A program made the position numbers and the translations under genes. The notes beneath the pieces are model-generated. The model searched no databases and was not told the origin of the DNA. It saw only the letters and a program-made list of their open reading frames with translations. A stretch of 64,000 nucleotides of DNA from Streptomyces iranensis. Its GTDB lineage: Bacteria > Actinomycetota > Actinomycetes > Streptomycetales > Streptomycetaceae. Shown one piece after another: positions 7,768 through 17,428 of the stretch (position 1 is its first letter; each line of letters opens with the position of its first letter). The DNA is taken from contig NZ_JAGGLR010000006.1 in NCBI RefSeq assembly GCF_017874715.1, forward strand, positions 248,001 through 312,000, given 5' to 3'.

Positions 7768-9033
7768 TCAGCGCGCCCGGCGGTTGACCCGGACGGTCCA
7801 GCCCCCGCCGGCGGTGCGGCCCGCCACCGTGATCCGTACGGCGTCCTCCTTGACCGACATGCTGTCCCCGACGCCGAGCGGGGCGTCGGCGAGTTCGGGG
7901 TAGACCGACTCGTTCCAGCAGGCGGAGGTGGCGGGGTGGCCGTCCAGCACCTGGACGGGGCCGTCGCCCGACGCCTTGTCGTTGCGGACGCGGTAGACCA
8001 GCACGCCCTCGGTGCAGGTGCCCGCGTCGTTGCCGCTGCCGCCGCGCGCCTCGATGGCCAGTGCGGTGGTGGGCCCGGTGCGGACCACGACCAGCCGGGT
8101 GCGGGTGTCGGGGCCGGACCGGCCGCGCGCCATGGGGGCGGCGAGGGGCTGGAGGGTGTATCGGCGCGGTCCGGTGGCGCGGTCGCAGGCCACCTGGCGC
8201 GCGCCGAGCCAGCCGAGCTTCCACTTGTGCCAGCCGAACGGATCGGGTGCCATGCCGAACTGGCTTCCCATCAGGTCCCAGTCGCCGACGTAGGTGTCCC
8301 ATTCGGCGTTGCCGTCGGTGTCCTTCGGCCGGTGGTAGAGGTCGGGCAGGTCGAAGACATGCCCGGTCTCATGGGCCAGCACATTGCGGTCCGGCGGATG
8401 GTGCTCGAAAACGGTGACCAGGCGGCGCAGCTCGACACCGTCCGCGCGCAGTGGCTTTTCGAAGTTGACCACTTTCGTCGCGTCGGCGTCCACACCGGGG
8501 GCGTCGGGGTCGGCGACCAGATAGACGAGGTCGTAGCGGGCGAAGTCGAGGTGCGGATCGGCGGCCTCGATGGCGTCGCTCAGATAGGCCGCGCGGCGCT
8601 GGGCGTTCCAGTCGCGCTGTATGGCGTACGCGGTGGAGCGCTGGGGCATGGTGATCCAGCGCCGCAGCGGATGCACCCGTAAGCCGAACTTCCCGTAGGA
8701 GGCCCGTTTGAAGAAATTGGGGGTCGCCGGGATGTGGTCGGCGGCCAGTTGGGCGGGGGTCACCCGGGGCCGGGCGTCCGGGAAGGACAGGAAGACCATC
8801 GCCGCGTCCAGGCGGCGGACCGGCCGCGGATAGCGGGAGTTCCAGGTGTCCACGCCCTCCGAGTGGTGGGCATCGGTGCGTTCCAGGTCACAGGGGCCGC
8901 CGGGGCCGGCCGCGACGGCGGGGCCCGCCACCACGGTGGTCGCGATGAGCGCGCTCAGCGAGGTGAGCAGGGCTCCGGTCCGACGCAGCCGAGGCTGTCG
9001 GTGCACCCCCTCGGGTACCTGAGGACGCACCAT
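7768..9033 (-). CDS. Secreted M6-like zinc metalloprotease
   Basis: The 421-residue protein has a positively charged N-terminus and a hydrophobic signal segment ending near AGPAVAAG. The catalytic HExxH motif is in LAHETGHVFDLPDLYH, with the extended downstream aspartate/histidine pattern of M6 (immune-inhibitor-A-like) proteases. A beta-rich C-terminal region follows. ATG 9033 was chosen because GGGAGG lies just upstream and the signal peptide starts there. A TTA codon at 8680-8682 suggests bldA-dependent, late expression, as is common for exported hydrolases. Substrate unknown. A role in trimming the nearby RiPP leader cannot be excluded but has no support beyond proximity. Confidence 0.85.
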   Translation of the reverse strand: MVRPQVPEGVHRQPRLRRTGALLTSLSALIATTVVAGPAVAAGPGGPCDLERTDAHHSEGVDTWNSRYPRPVRRLDAAMVFLSFPDARPRVTPAQLAADHIPATPNFFKRASYGKFGLRVHPLRRWITMPQRSTAYAIQRDWNAQRRAAYLSDAIEAADPHLDFARYDLVYLVADPDAPGVDADATKVVNFEKPLRADGVELRRLVTVFEHHPPDRNVLAHETGHVFDLPDLYHRPKDTDGNAEWDTYVGDWDLMGSQFGMAPDPFGWHKWKLGWLGARQVACDRATGPRRYTLQPLAAPMARGRSGPDTRTRLVVVRTGPTTALAIEARGGSGNDAGTCTEGVLVYRVRNDKASGDGPVQVLDGHPATSACWNESVYPELADAPLGVGDSMSVKEDAVRITVAGRTAGGGWTVRVNRRAR

Positions 9034-9402
9034 GTCGACCTCCCGGGCGTAGTCGGAACACCCACTCCACCCTGAGGTGAATTGGCGGGGTACGCCCTGT
9101 TGAGTTGGGCTGGTCGAGTGAAGAGGCCGCGATCCGGGTACGTAACAGACGGTCACAATCGGTCAGAGCGGCCGTTGGCCCGCGCAGAGTCGAACAGATA
9201 CGACCAAACACATTGTCAAGGCGGCGGTGAGCGCGATGGCATCGATGGAACGCCCGGAGTACGAGCCCCTATGATCGGCACATTTCCAGCGGGGAATCCC
9301 CCTTCAGGCAGGCACTTACGGTCGGCCCGGCACCCGGTGTGAGACATGCACAAGATGTGTACGAACAACTTGGACACAACAGACGCCACGCGGGAGCGAG
9401 CG
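9034..9402. other. Divergent intergenic region, no gene seen
   Basis: This 369-bp stretch separates the leftward metalloprotease gene and the rightward GGDEF/EAL gene. It must hold both promoters, but I could not identify convincing -35/-10 pairs. No RNA gene or riboswitch fold was recognised. An in-frame ATG at 9346 is a possible alternative start for the downstream gene but lacks a ribosome site. Confidence 0.5.
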
Positions 9403-11373
9403 GTGAGCGGAACCCCCGACGGGCAGGGACGCGCCCCGGGCGCGACACTGCCGACGATCACAGAGCGTGAGGCTATGCCGAGCGTCCTTCCGGTCGCGGA
9501 GGACCCCGGCGCACCCCGTCCGGCCCCCGGCGCGCCGTCGGTCCTGGGCACGCCCCCAGGCCCCGGCGCGCCCCCGGGCGCGGGGCACCCAACGGGGCAT
9601 ACCACCGGGCCCACGGCGGGGCATACCGCCGGGCCCGCCACCGGCCCCGCCACCGGGCATACCACCGGTCCCACGACCGGCCCCGCGCCCGGCGACTACC
9701 GCGCCGCCTTCAATGTGGCGCGCCTCGCCATGGCCGTCGTCGACCGCGAGGGCAGGGTGCTCGACGCCAACCCCGCGCTCGGCGCCCTGCTCGGCACCGA
9801 TCCGGCCCTGCTGATCACCCGCAGCGCGGCGGACCTGGCCGATCTGCGCGAGGATCCGCGCACCTGGCGGGAGTACCGGGACGTCCTCGGCGGCCGCGCC
9901 GCGCGGCTGCGCCGCACCCGGCGGCTGCGGCGCGCCGACGGCCATGCCCTGTGGGCCGAGATCACCCTCGAGCCCGCGCCGGACAGCTGCAGTCTGCTGC
10001 TGTCGATGGCCGACATCAGCGACCAGCGCGACCTCCAGGGGCGGCTGCGCCATCTGCAGATGCACGACCCGGTGACCCGGCTGCCCAACCGCAGCCTGTT
10101 CTTCGAGCGGATGACCAGGGCGCTGGAGGCGGCCACCTACGACCACGGGGGCACCGGCCGGATCGGGCTCTGCTATCTCGACCTGGACGGCTTCAAGGCG
10201 GTCAACGACACCCTCGGCCACCGGGTCGGCGACCGGCTGCTCGGCGCGGTCGCCCAGCGGCTCACCGACTGCGCGGCGCCCGACGGCCATCTGGTGGCGC
10301 GGCTCGGCGGGGACGAGTTCGCCCTGCTGGTCCGCAACTCCACCGGCACCGAGCAGCTGTGCGACCTCGCCCGGACGGTGCTGGCCGCCCTTCAGGAACC
10401 GTTCGACGTGGGCGGACAGCGGCTGTCGGTGTCGGCGAGCATCGGCGTGGTGGAGCGGCCCGCGGCCGGCACCCACACCACCTGGCTGATGCAGGCCGCG
10501 GACACCACGCTGTACTGGGCGAAGGAGGACGGCAAGGCGCGCTGGACCCTCTTCGACCCGGAGCGCAACGCCCATCGGATGACCCGGCAGGCGCTGTCCA
10601 GCACCCTGCGCCCGGCGGTCGAGCGGGACGAGTTCGTGCTCGACTACCAGCCGCTGGTGGGGTTGGGCGACGGGGTCGTCCGGGGGGTGGAGGCGCTGGT
10701 GCGCTGGGACCATCCGCAGTTCGGGCGGCTGTCGCCGAACCGGTTCATCCCGCTGGCCGAGGAGAACGGCGCGATCGTGCCGCTGGGCCGGTGGGTGCTG
10801 CGCACGGCCTGCCGCCAGGCCCGTGCCTGGCAGCTGGCCGAACCGCCGCATCCGCTGGTGGTCAGCGTGAATGTGGCGGTCCGCCAGGTGTGGGACTCCG
10901 ATCTGGTGGCCGATGTCGGCGCGATCCTGGCGGAGACCGGGCTGCCGCCGCATCTGCTCCAGCTGGAGCTGACCGAGTCGGCGGTGATGGGGTCCACGGG
11001 GCGGCCGCTCCAGGCGCTGCAGGCGCTCAGCGACATGGGGGTGGCCATCGCGATCGACGACTTCGGAACGGGCTACTCCAACCTCGCCTATCTCAGCCGG
11101 CTGCCGGTCTCCACGCTCAAGCTGGACGGCTCGTTCGTCCAGGGGTTCCGGGCGGAGGAGCATCCGAATCCGGCCGACGAGACCATCGTCGAGGCGCTGG
11201 TGCAGCTCGCGCACCGGCTGGGCCTCACGGTGACGGCCGAATGTGTGGAGAGCGCCGAGCAGGCGGAGCGGCTGAGGCGGATCGGCTGCGATACCGGACA
11301 GGGGTGGTTCTACTCCCGTCCGGTGCCGCCGGACCGCATCCAGGCAATGATCAACCGCCCGGCGCCGGGTTAG
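9403..11373 (+). CDS. PAS-GGDEF-EAL cyclic-di-GMP turnover protein
   Basis: The predicted 656-residue protein starts at GTG 9403, where GGGAG lies 6 nt upstream. A proline/glycine/threonine-rich low-complexity stretch with GHTTGP-like repeats fills about residues 30-100. A PAS domain follows (about 100-205), then a GGDEF domain with intact RLGGDEFALL near 303 and an EAL domain from about 415. The EAL domain shows EALVRW, DDFGTGYSNL and LKLDGSF. Both catalytic signatures look intact, so synthesis and hydrolysis of c-di-GMP are both possible. No membrane segments are evident. Such proteins tie into BldD-controlled development in streptomycetes. The protein stands alone, with a bidirectional terminator after it. 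Confidence 0.9.
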   Translation: MSGTPDGQGRAPGATLPTITEREAMPSVLPVAEDPGAPRPAPGAPSVLGTPPGPGAPPGAGHPTGHTTGPTAGHTAGPATGPATGHTTGPTTGPAPGDYRAAFNVARLAMAVVDREGRVLDANPALGALLGTDPALLITRSAADLADLREDPRTWREYRDVLGGRAARLRRTRRLRRADGHALWAEITLEPAPDSCSLLLSMADISDQRDLQGRLRHLQMHDPVTRLPNRSLFFERMTRALEAATYDHGGTGRIGLCYLDLDGFKAVNDTLGHRVGDRLLGAVAQRLTDCAAPDGHLVARLGGDEFALLVRNSTGTEQLCDLARTVLAALQEPFDVGGQRLSVSASIGVVERPAAGTHTTWLMQAADTTLYWAKEDGKARWTLFDPERNAHRMTRQALSSTLRPAVERDEFVLDYQPLVGLGDGVVRGVEALVRWDHPQFGRLSPNRFIPLAEENGAIVPLGRWVLRTACRQARAWQLAEPPHPLVVSVNVAVRQVWDSDLVADVGAILAETGLPPHLLQLELTESAVMGSTGRPLQALQALSDMGVAIAIDDFGTGYSNLAYLSRLPVSTLKLDGSFVQGFRAEEHPNPADETIVEALVQLAHRLGLTVTAECVESAEQAERLRRIGCDTGQGWFYSRPVPPDRIQAMINRPAPG

Positions 11374-11382
11374 GGCCGGGGT

Positions 11383-11418
11383 CCTTCTGGCGGATCTCCG
11401 CAGCGATCCGCCAGAAGG
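11383..11418. terminator. Bidirectional terminator hairpin
   Basis: CCTTCTGGCGGATC at 11383-11396 pairs perfectly with 11405-11418 across an 8-nt loop. It lies between two convergent genes (ending 11373 and 11422), so it probably serves both. Confidence 0.8.
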
Positions 11419-11421
11419 GCC

Positions 11422-12549
11422 CTAAGCCTCCGTCTGCGCCGTCGGCAGATCGTAGGCGTCGGCGATCAGCTCGTACGAGCGCAGACGGGCGTCACGGCCG
11501 TGGGCATTGGCCGTGATCTTGACTTCGTCCGCTCCGGTGCGCTTGATCAGCCCATCGAGCCCCTCGCGGACCTGGTCCGGGCTGCCGTACTCGACATTGG
11601 CGAGCCAGCTGTTGATGAAGTCGCGCTCGATCTCGTTGAACTCGTGCCCCTCGGCCTCCTCGGGCGTCGGCACCAGGCCGGGGCGTCCGGTGCGCAGCCG
11701 GATCATGGCCAGGGCGCCGGTGAGCACCTGGCGGTGGGCCTCCTTCTCGTCCTCGGCGGCGAAGGCCGAGACCCCGATCGAGGCGTACGGCTTGTCCAGC
11801 ACGGCGGACGGCCGGAAGGTCTCCCGGTAGAGGTCGAGCGCGGGGACGGTGTTGGCCGCGGAGAAGTGGTGGGCGAAGGAGAACGGCAGGCCGAGCATCC
11901 CGGCGAGCCGGGCGCTGAACCCGCTGGAGCCCAGCAGCCAGATCGACGGCCGGTCGGCGGACTGGGCCCCGCCGGGCACGGTGCCCTGCACCGGCCCCGG
12001 CACCGCGTGGATACGGGCGTAGCGGTGGCCGTCGGGGAAGTCGTCGTCCAGGAAGCGGGTCAGCTCGGCGAGCTGCTGGGGGAAGTCGTCGGCGCCCTCG
12101 CGCAGCCGCTCGGTGCGGCGCAGCGCGGCGGCCGTGGCCCCGTCGGTGCCGGGCGCCCGGCCGAGGCCGAGGTCCACCCGGCCGGGGGCGAGCGCCTCCA
12201 GGGTGCCGAACTGCTCGGCGATGACCAGCGGGGCGTGGTTGGGGAGCATCACCCCGCCGGAGCCCAGCCGGATCCGCTCGGTGTGCGCGGCGAGATGGGC
12301 GAGGATCACGGCCGGGGAGGAGCTGGCGACCCCGGGCATGGAGTGGTGCTCGGCGACCCAGAAGCGCTGGAAGCCCCGGCGCTCGGCGAGCCGGGCGAGC
12401 TCGGTGGTGGTCCGCAGCGCCTCGGTGGCCGTCACCCCGCTGCCGACGGTCGCGAGGTCCAGCACCGACAGGGGCACCGGTGCGCTGCCGAGGGGCCGGG
12501 CCCGGATGGGGTCGCGCTGGTCGTCTCGCCGGTCCTGCTCATCGGCCAC
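11422..12549 (-). CDS. LLM-class (luciferase-like) flavin monooxygenase
   Basis: This 375-residue single-domain protein has a TIM-barrel luciferase-like fold. Features seen are [18 protein letters not shown] near 60, [14 protein letters not shown], the [21 protein letters not shown] block, and [14 protein letters not shown]. The pattern matches the group whose members are annotated as MsnO8-type or YhbW-like FMN oxidoreductases. GTG 12549 was chosen because GGGAGG lies about 9 nt upstream. The substrate cannot be read from sequence, and the gene appears monocistronic. Confidence 0.88.
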   Translation of the reverse strand: MADEQDRRDDQRDPIRARPLGSAPVPLSVLDLATVGSGVTATEALRTTTELARLAERRGFQRFWVAEHHSMPGVASSSPAVILAHLAAHTERIRLGSGGVMLPNHAPLVIAEQFGTLEALAPGRVDLGLGRAPGTDGATAAALRRTERLREGADDFPQQLAELTRFLDDDFPDGHRYARIHAVPGPVQGTVPGGAQSADRPSIWLLGSSGFSARLAGMLGLPFSFAHHFSAANTVPALDLYRETFRPSAVLDKPYASIGVSAFAAEDEKEAHRQVLTGALAMIRLRTGRPGLVPTPEEAEGHEFNEIERDFINSWLANVEYGSPDQVREGLDGLIKRTGADEVKITANAHGRDARLRSYELIADAYDLPTAQTEA

Positions 12550-12764
12550 GGTGGCCCGCCTCCCTGGTCGCACCGCACGGTGCGCGTATGTCGTGTGCGT
12601 GAGCGTGTGCGGCGCTGCGCCGCCACGCCTCCACGTCTACCGGCGACATTCAACCGGAGAAAGGCTCCGCTTTATTCCCGGCCCTGGTTCCGCGGCCTCC
12701 GGTGAACGGCCGGGCCCGCCGTCACCTGGGGAGGAGGTGTGGCGGCGGACCCGACGACGGTGTG

Positions 12765-12780
12765 CCGCGCGCTCGCGCGG
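12765..12780. terminator. Small GC hairpin after the phosphoesterase gene
   Basis: CCGCGCG and CGCGCGG form a 7-bp stem with a 2-nt loop 8 nt beyond the stop of the leftward gene that ends at 12788. Position fits termination. The stem is short, so support is weak. Confidence 0.35.
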
Positions 12781-12787
12781 AACGGGC

Positions 12788-14662
12788 CTAGCCCGCGGTC
12801 CGCGCGGTGCGGCGGCGGTGGAGGGCCAGCGCCGTACCGGCGCCGCCGAGCACCAGCGCACCCGCCGTGAGGCCGATGGGCAGGGCGGCGGAGATGCCCT
12901 TGTCGTCGGCGAGCCGCCGGGTGGTCGGGGCGTCGGCGGCCGCGGCGTTCACGATCGGGGCGTGGGCGGCCAGGGCGGAGGTCGTGTAGTGACCGGACGT
13001 GTGGACCGACGCGACCGAGCCGTCGGACTTCAGCAGCACCTGGGTGTTGTTGGGGTGACGGAAGTCGAAGAGCCCGGAGAGGGTGTTCGCCCGGCGGTCG
13101 AAGGAGGCGTCACCGATCCGGCCGGTGTGCCAGTTGTCCTCGATGAAGCGGGTGACCGAGGTCTGCTCGGTCTGAGTGTGATCGACCTTGTTGGACTTGC
13201 TGAAGGGCGAGATCACCAGCAGCGGCTGCCGGGGGCCGGGGCCACAGCGGTCCTGGTAGCCGCGCGCGGGCTTCGGAGCGGACTGGCAGGCGGGGCTGTC
13301 GGTGGCCTTGCCGCCCGAACCCGTGGTCTTGTCGGTCGACCCGTTGAGGGGCTTGGCGTAGGCGTGGTCGTACCAGCCGTCGCTGTCGTCGTACGCGACG
13401 ACGATCGCGGTGTCCTTCCACTGCGGCGACTTCTGGATCGCGTTGATCTGCTTGACGAGGAAGTGCTGCTCGTCGACCGGGTCGGAGTAGCCGGCGTGAC
13501 CGTCCTGGTACTCGGCGGCCTTCAGGAAGCTGACGGACGGCAGATGGCCCGTCTTGAGCGCCGCGTCGAAGTCGGTGAGGTCGTAGTTGTGGTTGGCCCG
13601 GCCGCTGTGCCCGATCTCCTGGACGTTCTTCGGCGGGAGGTGATGCGGGTTGGCCGTGGACTTGTAGTACTGGAACGGCGCGTGGTGCGGGCTGTAGTCC
13701 ACCGAGGCCGCGCCGCCGACGTTCTTGTGGGTGGTGCCGGAGCACTTGGCGTAGTGGTCCTGCTCACCGTCCCAGGCGGTGCTGGGGCGGAAGCCGCCCT
13801 GGAACCAGCCCCAGCTCACGTCCTTGGCGTTGAGCAGATCGCCGACGTTCCGGCCCTTCATCAGGGCCAGGGCGTTGCCGCTGGTGTGGTCCTTGTTGGA
13901 GCAGTCGTCGAAGGCCGGATCCGGGTCGTTGATCATCGTGCCGACGCCCTTGGCGTCCGGCGAGGCCACCGCGTACGCGTCCGGCTTGTCGGTCTGCTTC
14001 GGGTCCTCGGTCGAGGACTTGGGGTCGGTGGAGATCACGCCATGGGTCTGGCCCGAGACCAGCTCCAGCGCTCCGGGGGTGGAGGGACCGTAGGCAGAGC
14101 TGAAGGAGCGGTCGCTCATCGCGTAGTGCTGGGCGTAGTTCCACAGGCCGGTGACGGTGTTTCCGTCGTAGTAGTCCATCACCAGACCGGGCTCGCCGAA
14201 TAGCCCGGTGCACTTGCTGACCTCGGTGTTCTCCACGAACTTATCGGCCTTGCCAGCATTGGCGGCGTACTGCTCGGGGCCGTAGGAGTGGTTCTGGTCG
14301 CAGGTCATGGCCTGGTCGCCGCGCAGCCGCTTGGGCTTGTAGAGATTGGGGTTCTTCTCCAGCAGCCCGGCATGCGCCAGGGTGTCGATGTCCTTGGGGG
14401 TGTCCTTGGCCGGCGTGAACTTGGTGCCGTCCGTGTTCGCCGCCTTGGGGTAGGTACCGAAGTAGTGGTCGAACGAGTTGTTCTCGTCGAAGATCACCAC
14501 CACATGCTTCACCGGGGTCGCGGTGTGGCCGCCCTTCGCGGGCACGGCCCATGCGGGGGCCACCCCGCCCACGGTCGCCAGGGCCGCGGCGCCGGCCAGG
14601 GCACCCCAGCGCGCGACCCGGCCACGTCGTCGGCCGCCTTCGGATCCTGCCGTGCCGCCCAT
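12788..14662 (-). CDS. Exported phosphoesterase (AcpA/phospholipase C-like)
   Basis: The 624-residue protein belongs to the phosphoesterase family that includes non-haemolytic phospholipase C and acid phosphatase AcpA. It opens with an arginine-rich signal sequence ending near PAWAVPA. Metal and nucleophile motifs are visible: HVVVIFDENNSFDHYFGTYP near 52-71, ALELVSGQTHG, and IVVAYDDSDGWYDH. A hydrophobic helix near the C-terminus (ALPIGLTAGALVLGGAGTAL) followed by RRRT indicates membrane anchoring after export. No LPxTG motif is seen. ATG 14662 was chosen because GGAGG lies 6 nt upstream. It probably liberates phosphate from extracytoplasmic esters; the precise substrate is unknown. Confidence 0.88.
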   Translation of the reverse strand: MGGTAGSEGGRRRGRVARWGALAGAAALATVGGVAPAWAVPAKGGHTATPVKHVVVIFDENNSFDHYFGTYPKAANTDGTKFTPAKDTPKDIDTLAHAGLLEKNPNLYKPKRLRGDQAMTCDQNHSYGPEQYAANAGKADKFVENTEVSKCTGLFGEPGLVMDYYDGNTVTGLWNYAQHYAMSDRSFSSAYGPSTPGALELVSGQTHGVISTDPKSSTEDPKQTDKPDAYAVASPDAKGVGTMINDPDPAFDDCSNKDHTSGNALALMKGRNVGDLLNAKDVSWGWFQGGFRPSTAWDGEQDHYAKCSGTTHKNVGGAASVDYSPHHAPFQYYKSTANPHHLPPKNVQEIGHSGRANHNYDLTDFDAALKTGHLPSVSFLKAAEYQDGHAGYSDPVDEQHFLVKQINAIQKSPQWKDTAIVVAYDDSDGWYDHAYAKPLNGSTDKTTGSGGKATDSPACQSAPKPARGYQDRCGPGPRQPLLVISPFSKSNKVDHTQTEQTSVTRFIEDNWHTGRIGDASFDRRANTLSGLFDFRHPNNTQVLLKSDGSVASVHTSGHYTTSALAAHAPIVNAAAADAPTTRRLADDKGISAALPIGLTAGALVLGGAGTALALHRRRTARTAG

Positions 14663-14819
14663 GCCATGCCTCCACATGATTCGCGTTTCACGCCTGCGCC
14701 TGATCCTGTGCCGCGGGCAGGACTCTCCGATGGAATCCATGGAGGCGGCCGAGTGAATAGAGGGTCAGAAGAATCCAAGGAAGTCTTGAGGTGTTCTTGA
14801 CCGGATGGTGGGGCGACGA

Positions 14820-16043
14820 TCAGGACAGAAGGGTCCGTCCCAGCCAGTCGGAGCGGTCCCTCACTCCGGGGAGGGCGAAGAAATAGCCGCCGCCGAAGGG
14901 GGTGACGTAGTCCACCAGCGGCTCCCTCGCCAGCCGCTTCTGCACGGTCTCGAACTGGCGCTCGAGGTCCTGCTGGTAGCAGCAGAACAACAGCCCCATG
15001 TCCAAGTTGCCATTGCCGTCCATGCCCCGGTCGTAGTTGTAGGCACGGCGGAGGATGCGCTGGTCCTCGGTCCGGGCGGTGCGCGGATTGGCCATCCGTA
15101 TATGGCTGTCGAGCGGAATGACGTCGCCCTTGGGGTCCTGCGCGAAGCGCGGGGCGTCGAACTCGTGCTGACCGTCCAGCGGGGCGCCCGAGTCCCGGCT
15201 GCGGCCGAACATGCGCTCCTGCTCGCTGATCGAGACCCGGTCCCAGAACTCCACCAGCATCCGGATCAGCCGGATCACCTGATAGCTGCCGCCGGTGGCC
15301 CAGGCGGGCTCCCCGGCGTGGGCGCCCACCCACACCAGACGGTCCATCGCCCGGACGTCCCCGGTGTCCGGGTTGGCGGTGCCGTCCTTGAACCCCATGT
15401 GGTTGCGCGGGGTGCCGGACGGGCGCGGCGGGCTGACGAAGCCGTCGACACGCCAGCGGATCTGCAGCGCGCCCCGGGTGTGGCGGGCGATGTCGCGCAG
15501 CGCGTGCAGCACCGTGTCCGTGCTGTCGGCGCACAGTTGGACGCTCAGATCGCCATGGCACCAGTCGGGGTCGAGATCGTCATCGGGGAAGGACCGCATC
15601 GCGTGCAGCCGCCGGGGCCTGCGGTCCCGCAGTCCGTAGCGCTCGTCGAAGAGCGAGGCGCCCACGCCGACGGTCGCGGTCAGCCGGTCGGCGGCCACCT
15701 CGGGGCCCAGGGTGCCGGAGTCGGCGGGCGGCGCGGTGATCCCGACCGGATCGGGGGCGCCTCCGGCGGTGAGGAAGCGGCACCGCTCGGTGAGCGTACG
15801 GAAGGCGTCGGCCAGCTCCTTGCGGCCCTCGGCCATGGTGTCGAAGGCGACGAACGCGGTGGCCCGCTGGGGCGGGGTGAGGATCCCGGCCTGATGGGTG
15901 CCGTGAAAGGCGACACGGGTGGGCTTCTTCTCCGGCCCGTCCTCCTTCGCGGCCGCCGTGCCCGCGGCCGCCGTGCCCGCCACCGCGCCGACCGTGCCCG
16001 CGGCGGCGCCCAGCAGAAAGCCCCTTCGCAGCACCTCGCTCAC
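14820..16043 (-). CDS. efeB: DyP-type peroxidase/deferrochelatase EfeB
   Basis: The 407-residue Dyp peroxidase starts with a twin-arginine signal ([11 protein letters not shown]), so it is folded and loaded with haem before export. The family hallmark GFKDGTANP holds the distal aspartate, and [10 protein letters not shown] supplies the proximal haem histidine. EfeB partners EfeO in ferrous or haem-iron uptake. GTG 16043 overlaps the efeO stop by four bases (GTGA), which fixes the start and shows translational coupling. The EfeU permease expected in efeUOB systems is not next to the pair. Confidence 0.92.
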   Translation of the reverse strand: MSEVLRRGFLLGAAAGTVGAVAGTAAAGTAAAKEDGPEKKPTRVAFHGTHQAGILTPPQRATAFVAFDTMAEGRKELADAFRTLTERCRFLTAGGAPDPVGITAPPADSGTLGPEVAADRLTATVGVGASLFDERYGLRDRRPRRLHAMRSFPDDDLDPDWCHGDLSVQLCADSTDTVLHALRDIARHTRGALQIRWRVDGFVSPPRPSGTPRNHMGFKDGTANPDTGDVRAMDRLVWVGAHAGEPAWATGGSYQVIRLIRMLVEFWDRVSISEQERMFGRSRDSGAPLDGQHEFDAPRFAQDPKGDVIPLDSHIRMANPRTARTEDQRILRRAYNYDRGMDGNGNLDMGLLFCCYQQDLERQFETVQKRLAREPLVDYVTPFGGGYFFALPGVRDRSDWLGRTLLS

Positions 16044-17287
16044 CGGGTCCTCCGCACATCCATCAGCGCCGCCACCTGGGCCAGCCGCTCCACCAGCGCG
16101 CCCGTGTCCGCGTTGAGCCGCTGGCGCCCGGTGCGGCTCAGCCGGTCCAGCGGGGTCCAGCGGTCGCCGTGGTGCGAGCGCTCCAGGGTCCGCTGGGTGC
16201 GGTCCAGGTCGCTCTCCAGCTCGGGCAGCCAGGGGGCACGGGGCTTCAGCAGCGGCTCCAGCCGGCGCAGCACGGCCCGGGTGCCGTCCAGGTTGGCCCG
16301 CGCGGTGGCCAGATTGGTGCCGCTGCCGTAGTCGGCGCGGCCGGTCAGCTCGAACTGCACGGTGTTCTCCATGATCTCGTGCGCCCGCAGGCCCAGGTCG
16401 GCCGGGTCCATCCGCTCCTGCGGCCAATCGTCCCGCAGGTCTCGGACATCCCTCGCGAGCCGGTCGGCGACCGGGCGCAGTGAGCTCGCGGACTCGCCGT
16501 GCCACAGGCCGTACTCGAGGCGGTGGAAGCCGGTGAAGTCCGGATCGTGGACCCCGTCGGACAGCCCCGCCGTGGTGCCGTTGATCGCCCCGTCGGCGTC
16601 GCCGAAGGCGCCATAGGCGGCGCCCATCCGCTCGTACACCAGATGGGCGGGCAGCCAGGCCGCACGGGCCGTGGCCAGGTCACCGCAGTGGAGGGCCGAG
16701 CGCAGCGCGTCCGTGCGCCGCACCAGTTCGTCCATCCGGCCCGCCACCCACTTCTGGTAGGCGATGGTGGGCGGGATCAGATCCTGCTGGCTGACCGGGA
16801 CCGCGGCCGGTCCACCGCCCCGCGCCGGTCCGGACACGGTGACGGTGGGCCCGGTGACCGCGTCCGCGTCGTCGGGCAGGCAGACGAAGGCGTAGGAGCC
16901 CCCGCCGAGGGTGACGCTCAGCGGTCTGCTGGTGCCGGGGCCCAGACCCTCCACCTCTCCGTAGACGGCGCCGTTCGCCGGATTGGTGAGATAGACCTCG
17001 GCCGGTCTGCTGGAGGTGTTCCGCAGATCGAAGACCTGCTTGCCACGGGTGGCATCGGTCCAGCCACGGCCACAGCCGCCCTCGGACACCTCGACGGAGG
17101 TGTGCCGCAGCCCGTCCGATGCCTTCGTGGGCGCGCTTCCGCTCGCGGAGGGGTGTGCACGAGGACCGTCCGAGGAGCCTCCGCCGACCGCCAGCGCGCC
17201 GATTCCGACGGCCGTGGCCACCGTCACCGCACCGGCGACCAGCAGATGACGTGCCGGCGGGACCGGGGAGAGATGTTGGCGACGCAC
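16040..17287 (-). CDS. efeO: Iron uptake protein EfeO (cupredoxin plus M75)
   Basis: This 415-residue exported protein has an N-terminal hydrophobic anchor ([20 protein letters not shown]). A cupredoxin-like domain follows at about 55-150, then an M75 imelysin-like domain bearing the HxxE iron-site motif in [14 protein letters not shown]. EfeO captures iron in the periplasm-equivalent space for EfeU. GTG 17287 lies 6 nt after a TAGCAT -10-like hexamer, so the transcript may be leaderless. It is coupled to efeB by overlap. No permease gene lies upstream, so the pair must use one encoded elsewhere or work differently. Confidence 0.9.
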   Translation of the reverse strand: MRRQHLSPVPPARHLLVAGAVTVATAVGIGALAVGGGSSDGPRAHPSASGSAPTKASDGLRHTSVEVSEGGCGRGWTDATRGKQVFDLRNTSSRPAEVYLTNPANGAVYGEVEGLGPGTSRPLSVTLGGGSYAFVCLPDDADAVTGPTVTVSGPARGGGPAAVPVSQQDLIPPTIAYQKWVAGRMDELVRRTDALRSALHCGDLATARAAWLPAHLVYERMGAAYGAFGDADGAINGTTAGLSDGVHDPDFTGFHRLEYGLWHGESASSLRPVADRLARDVRDLRDDWPQERMDPADLGLRAHEIMENTVQFELTGRADYGSGTNLATARANLDGTRAVLRRLEPLLKPRAPWLPELESDLDRTQRTLERSHHGDRWTPLDRLSRTGRQRLNADTGALVERLAQVAALMDVRRTR

Positions 17288-17428
17288 GGCTGCATGCTAG
17301 GCGCAGTCCGATAAGCGGAATGCCCTGATGGCAAAAGAGCGCCATGGAATTCCGCCGGGATTCAGCTCCCGGTCACCGGCTCCTCGGGCCCCTCGGCGCG
17401 CCCGCCCGCGGCCGCGCCACCCGCCGCG

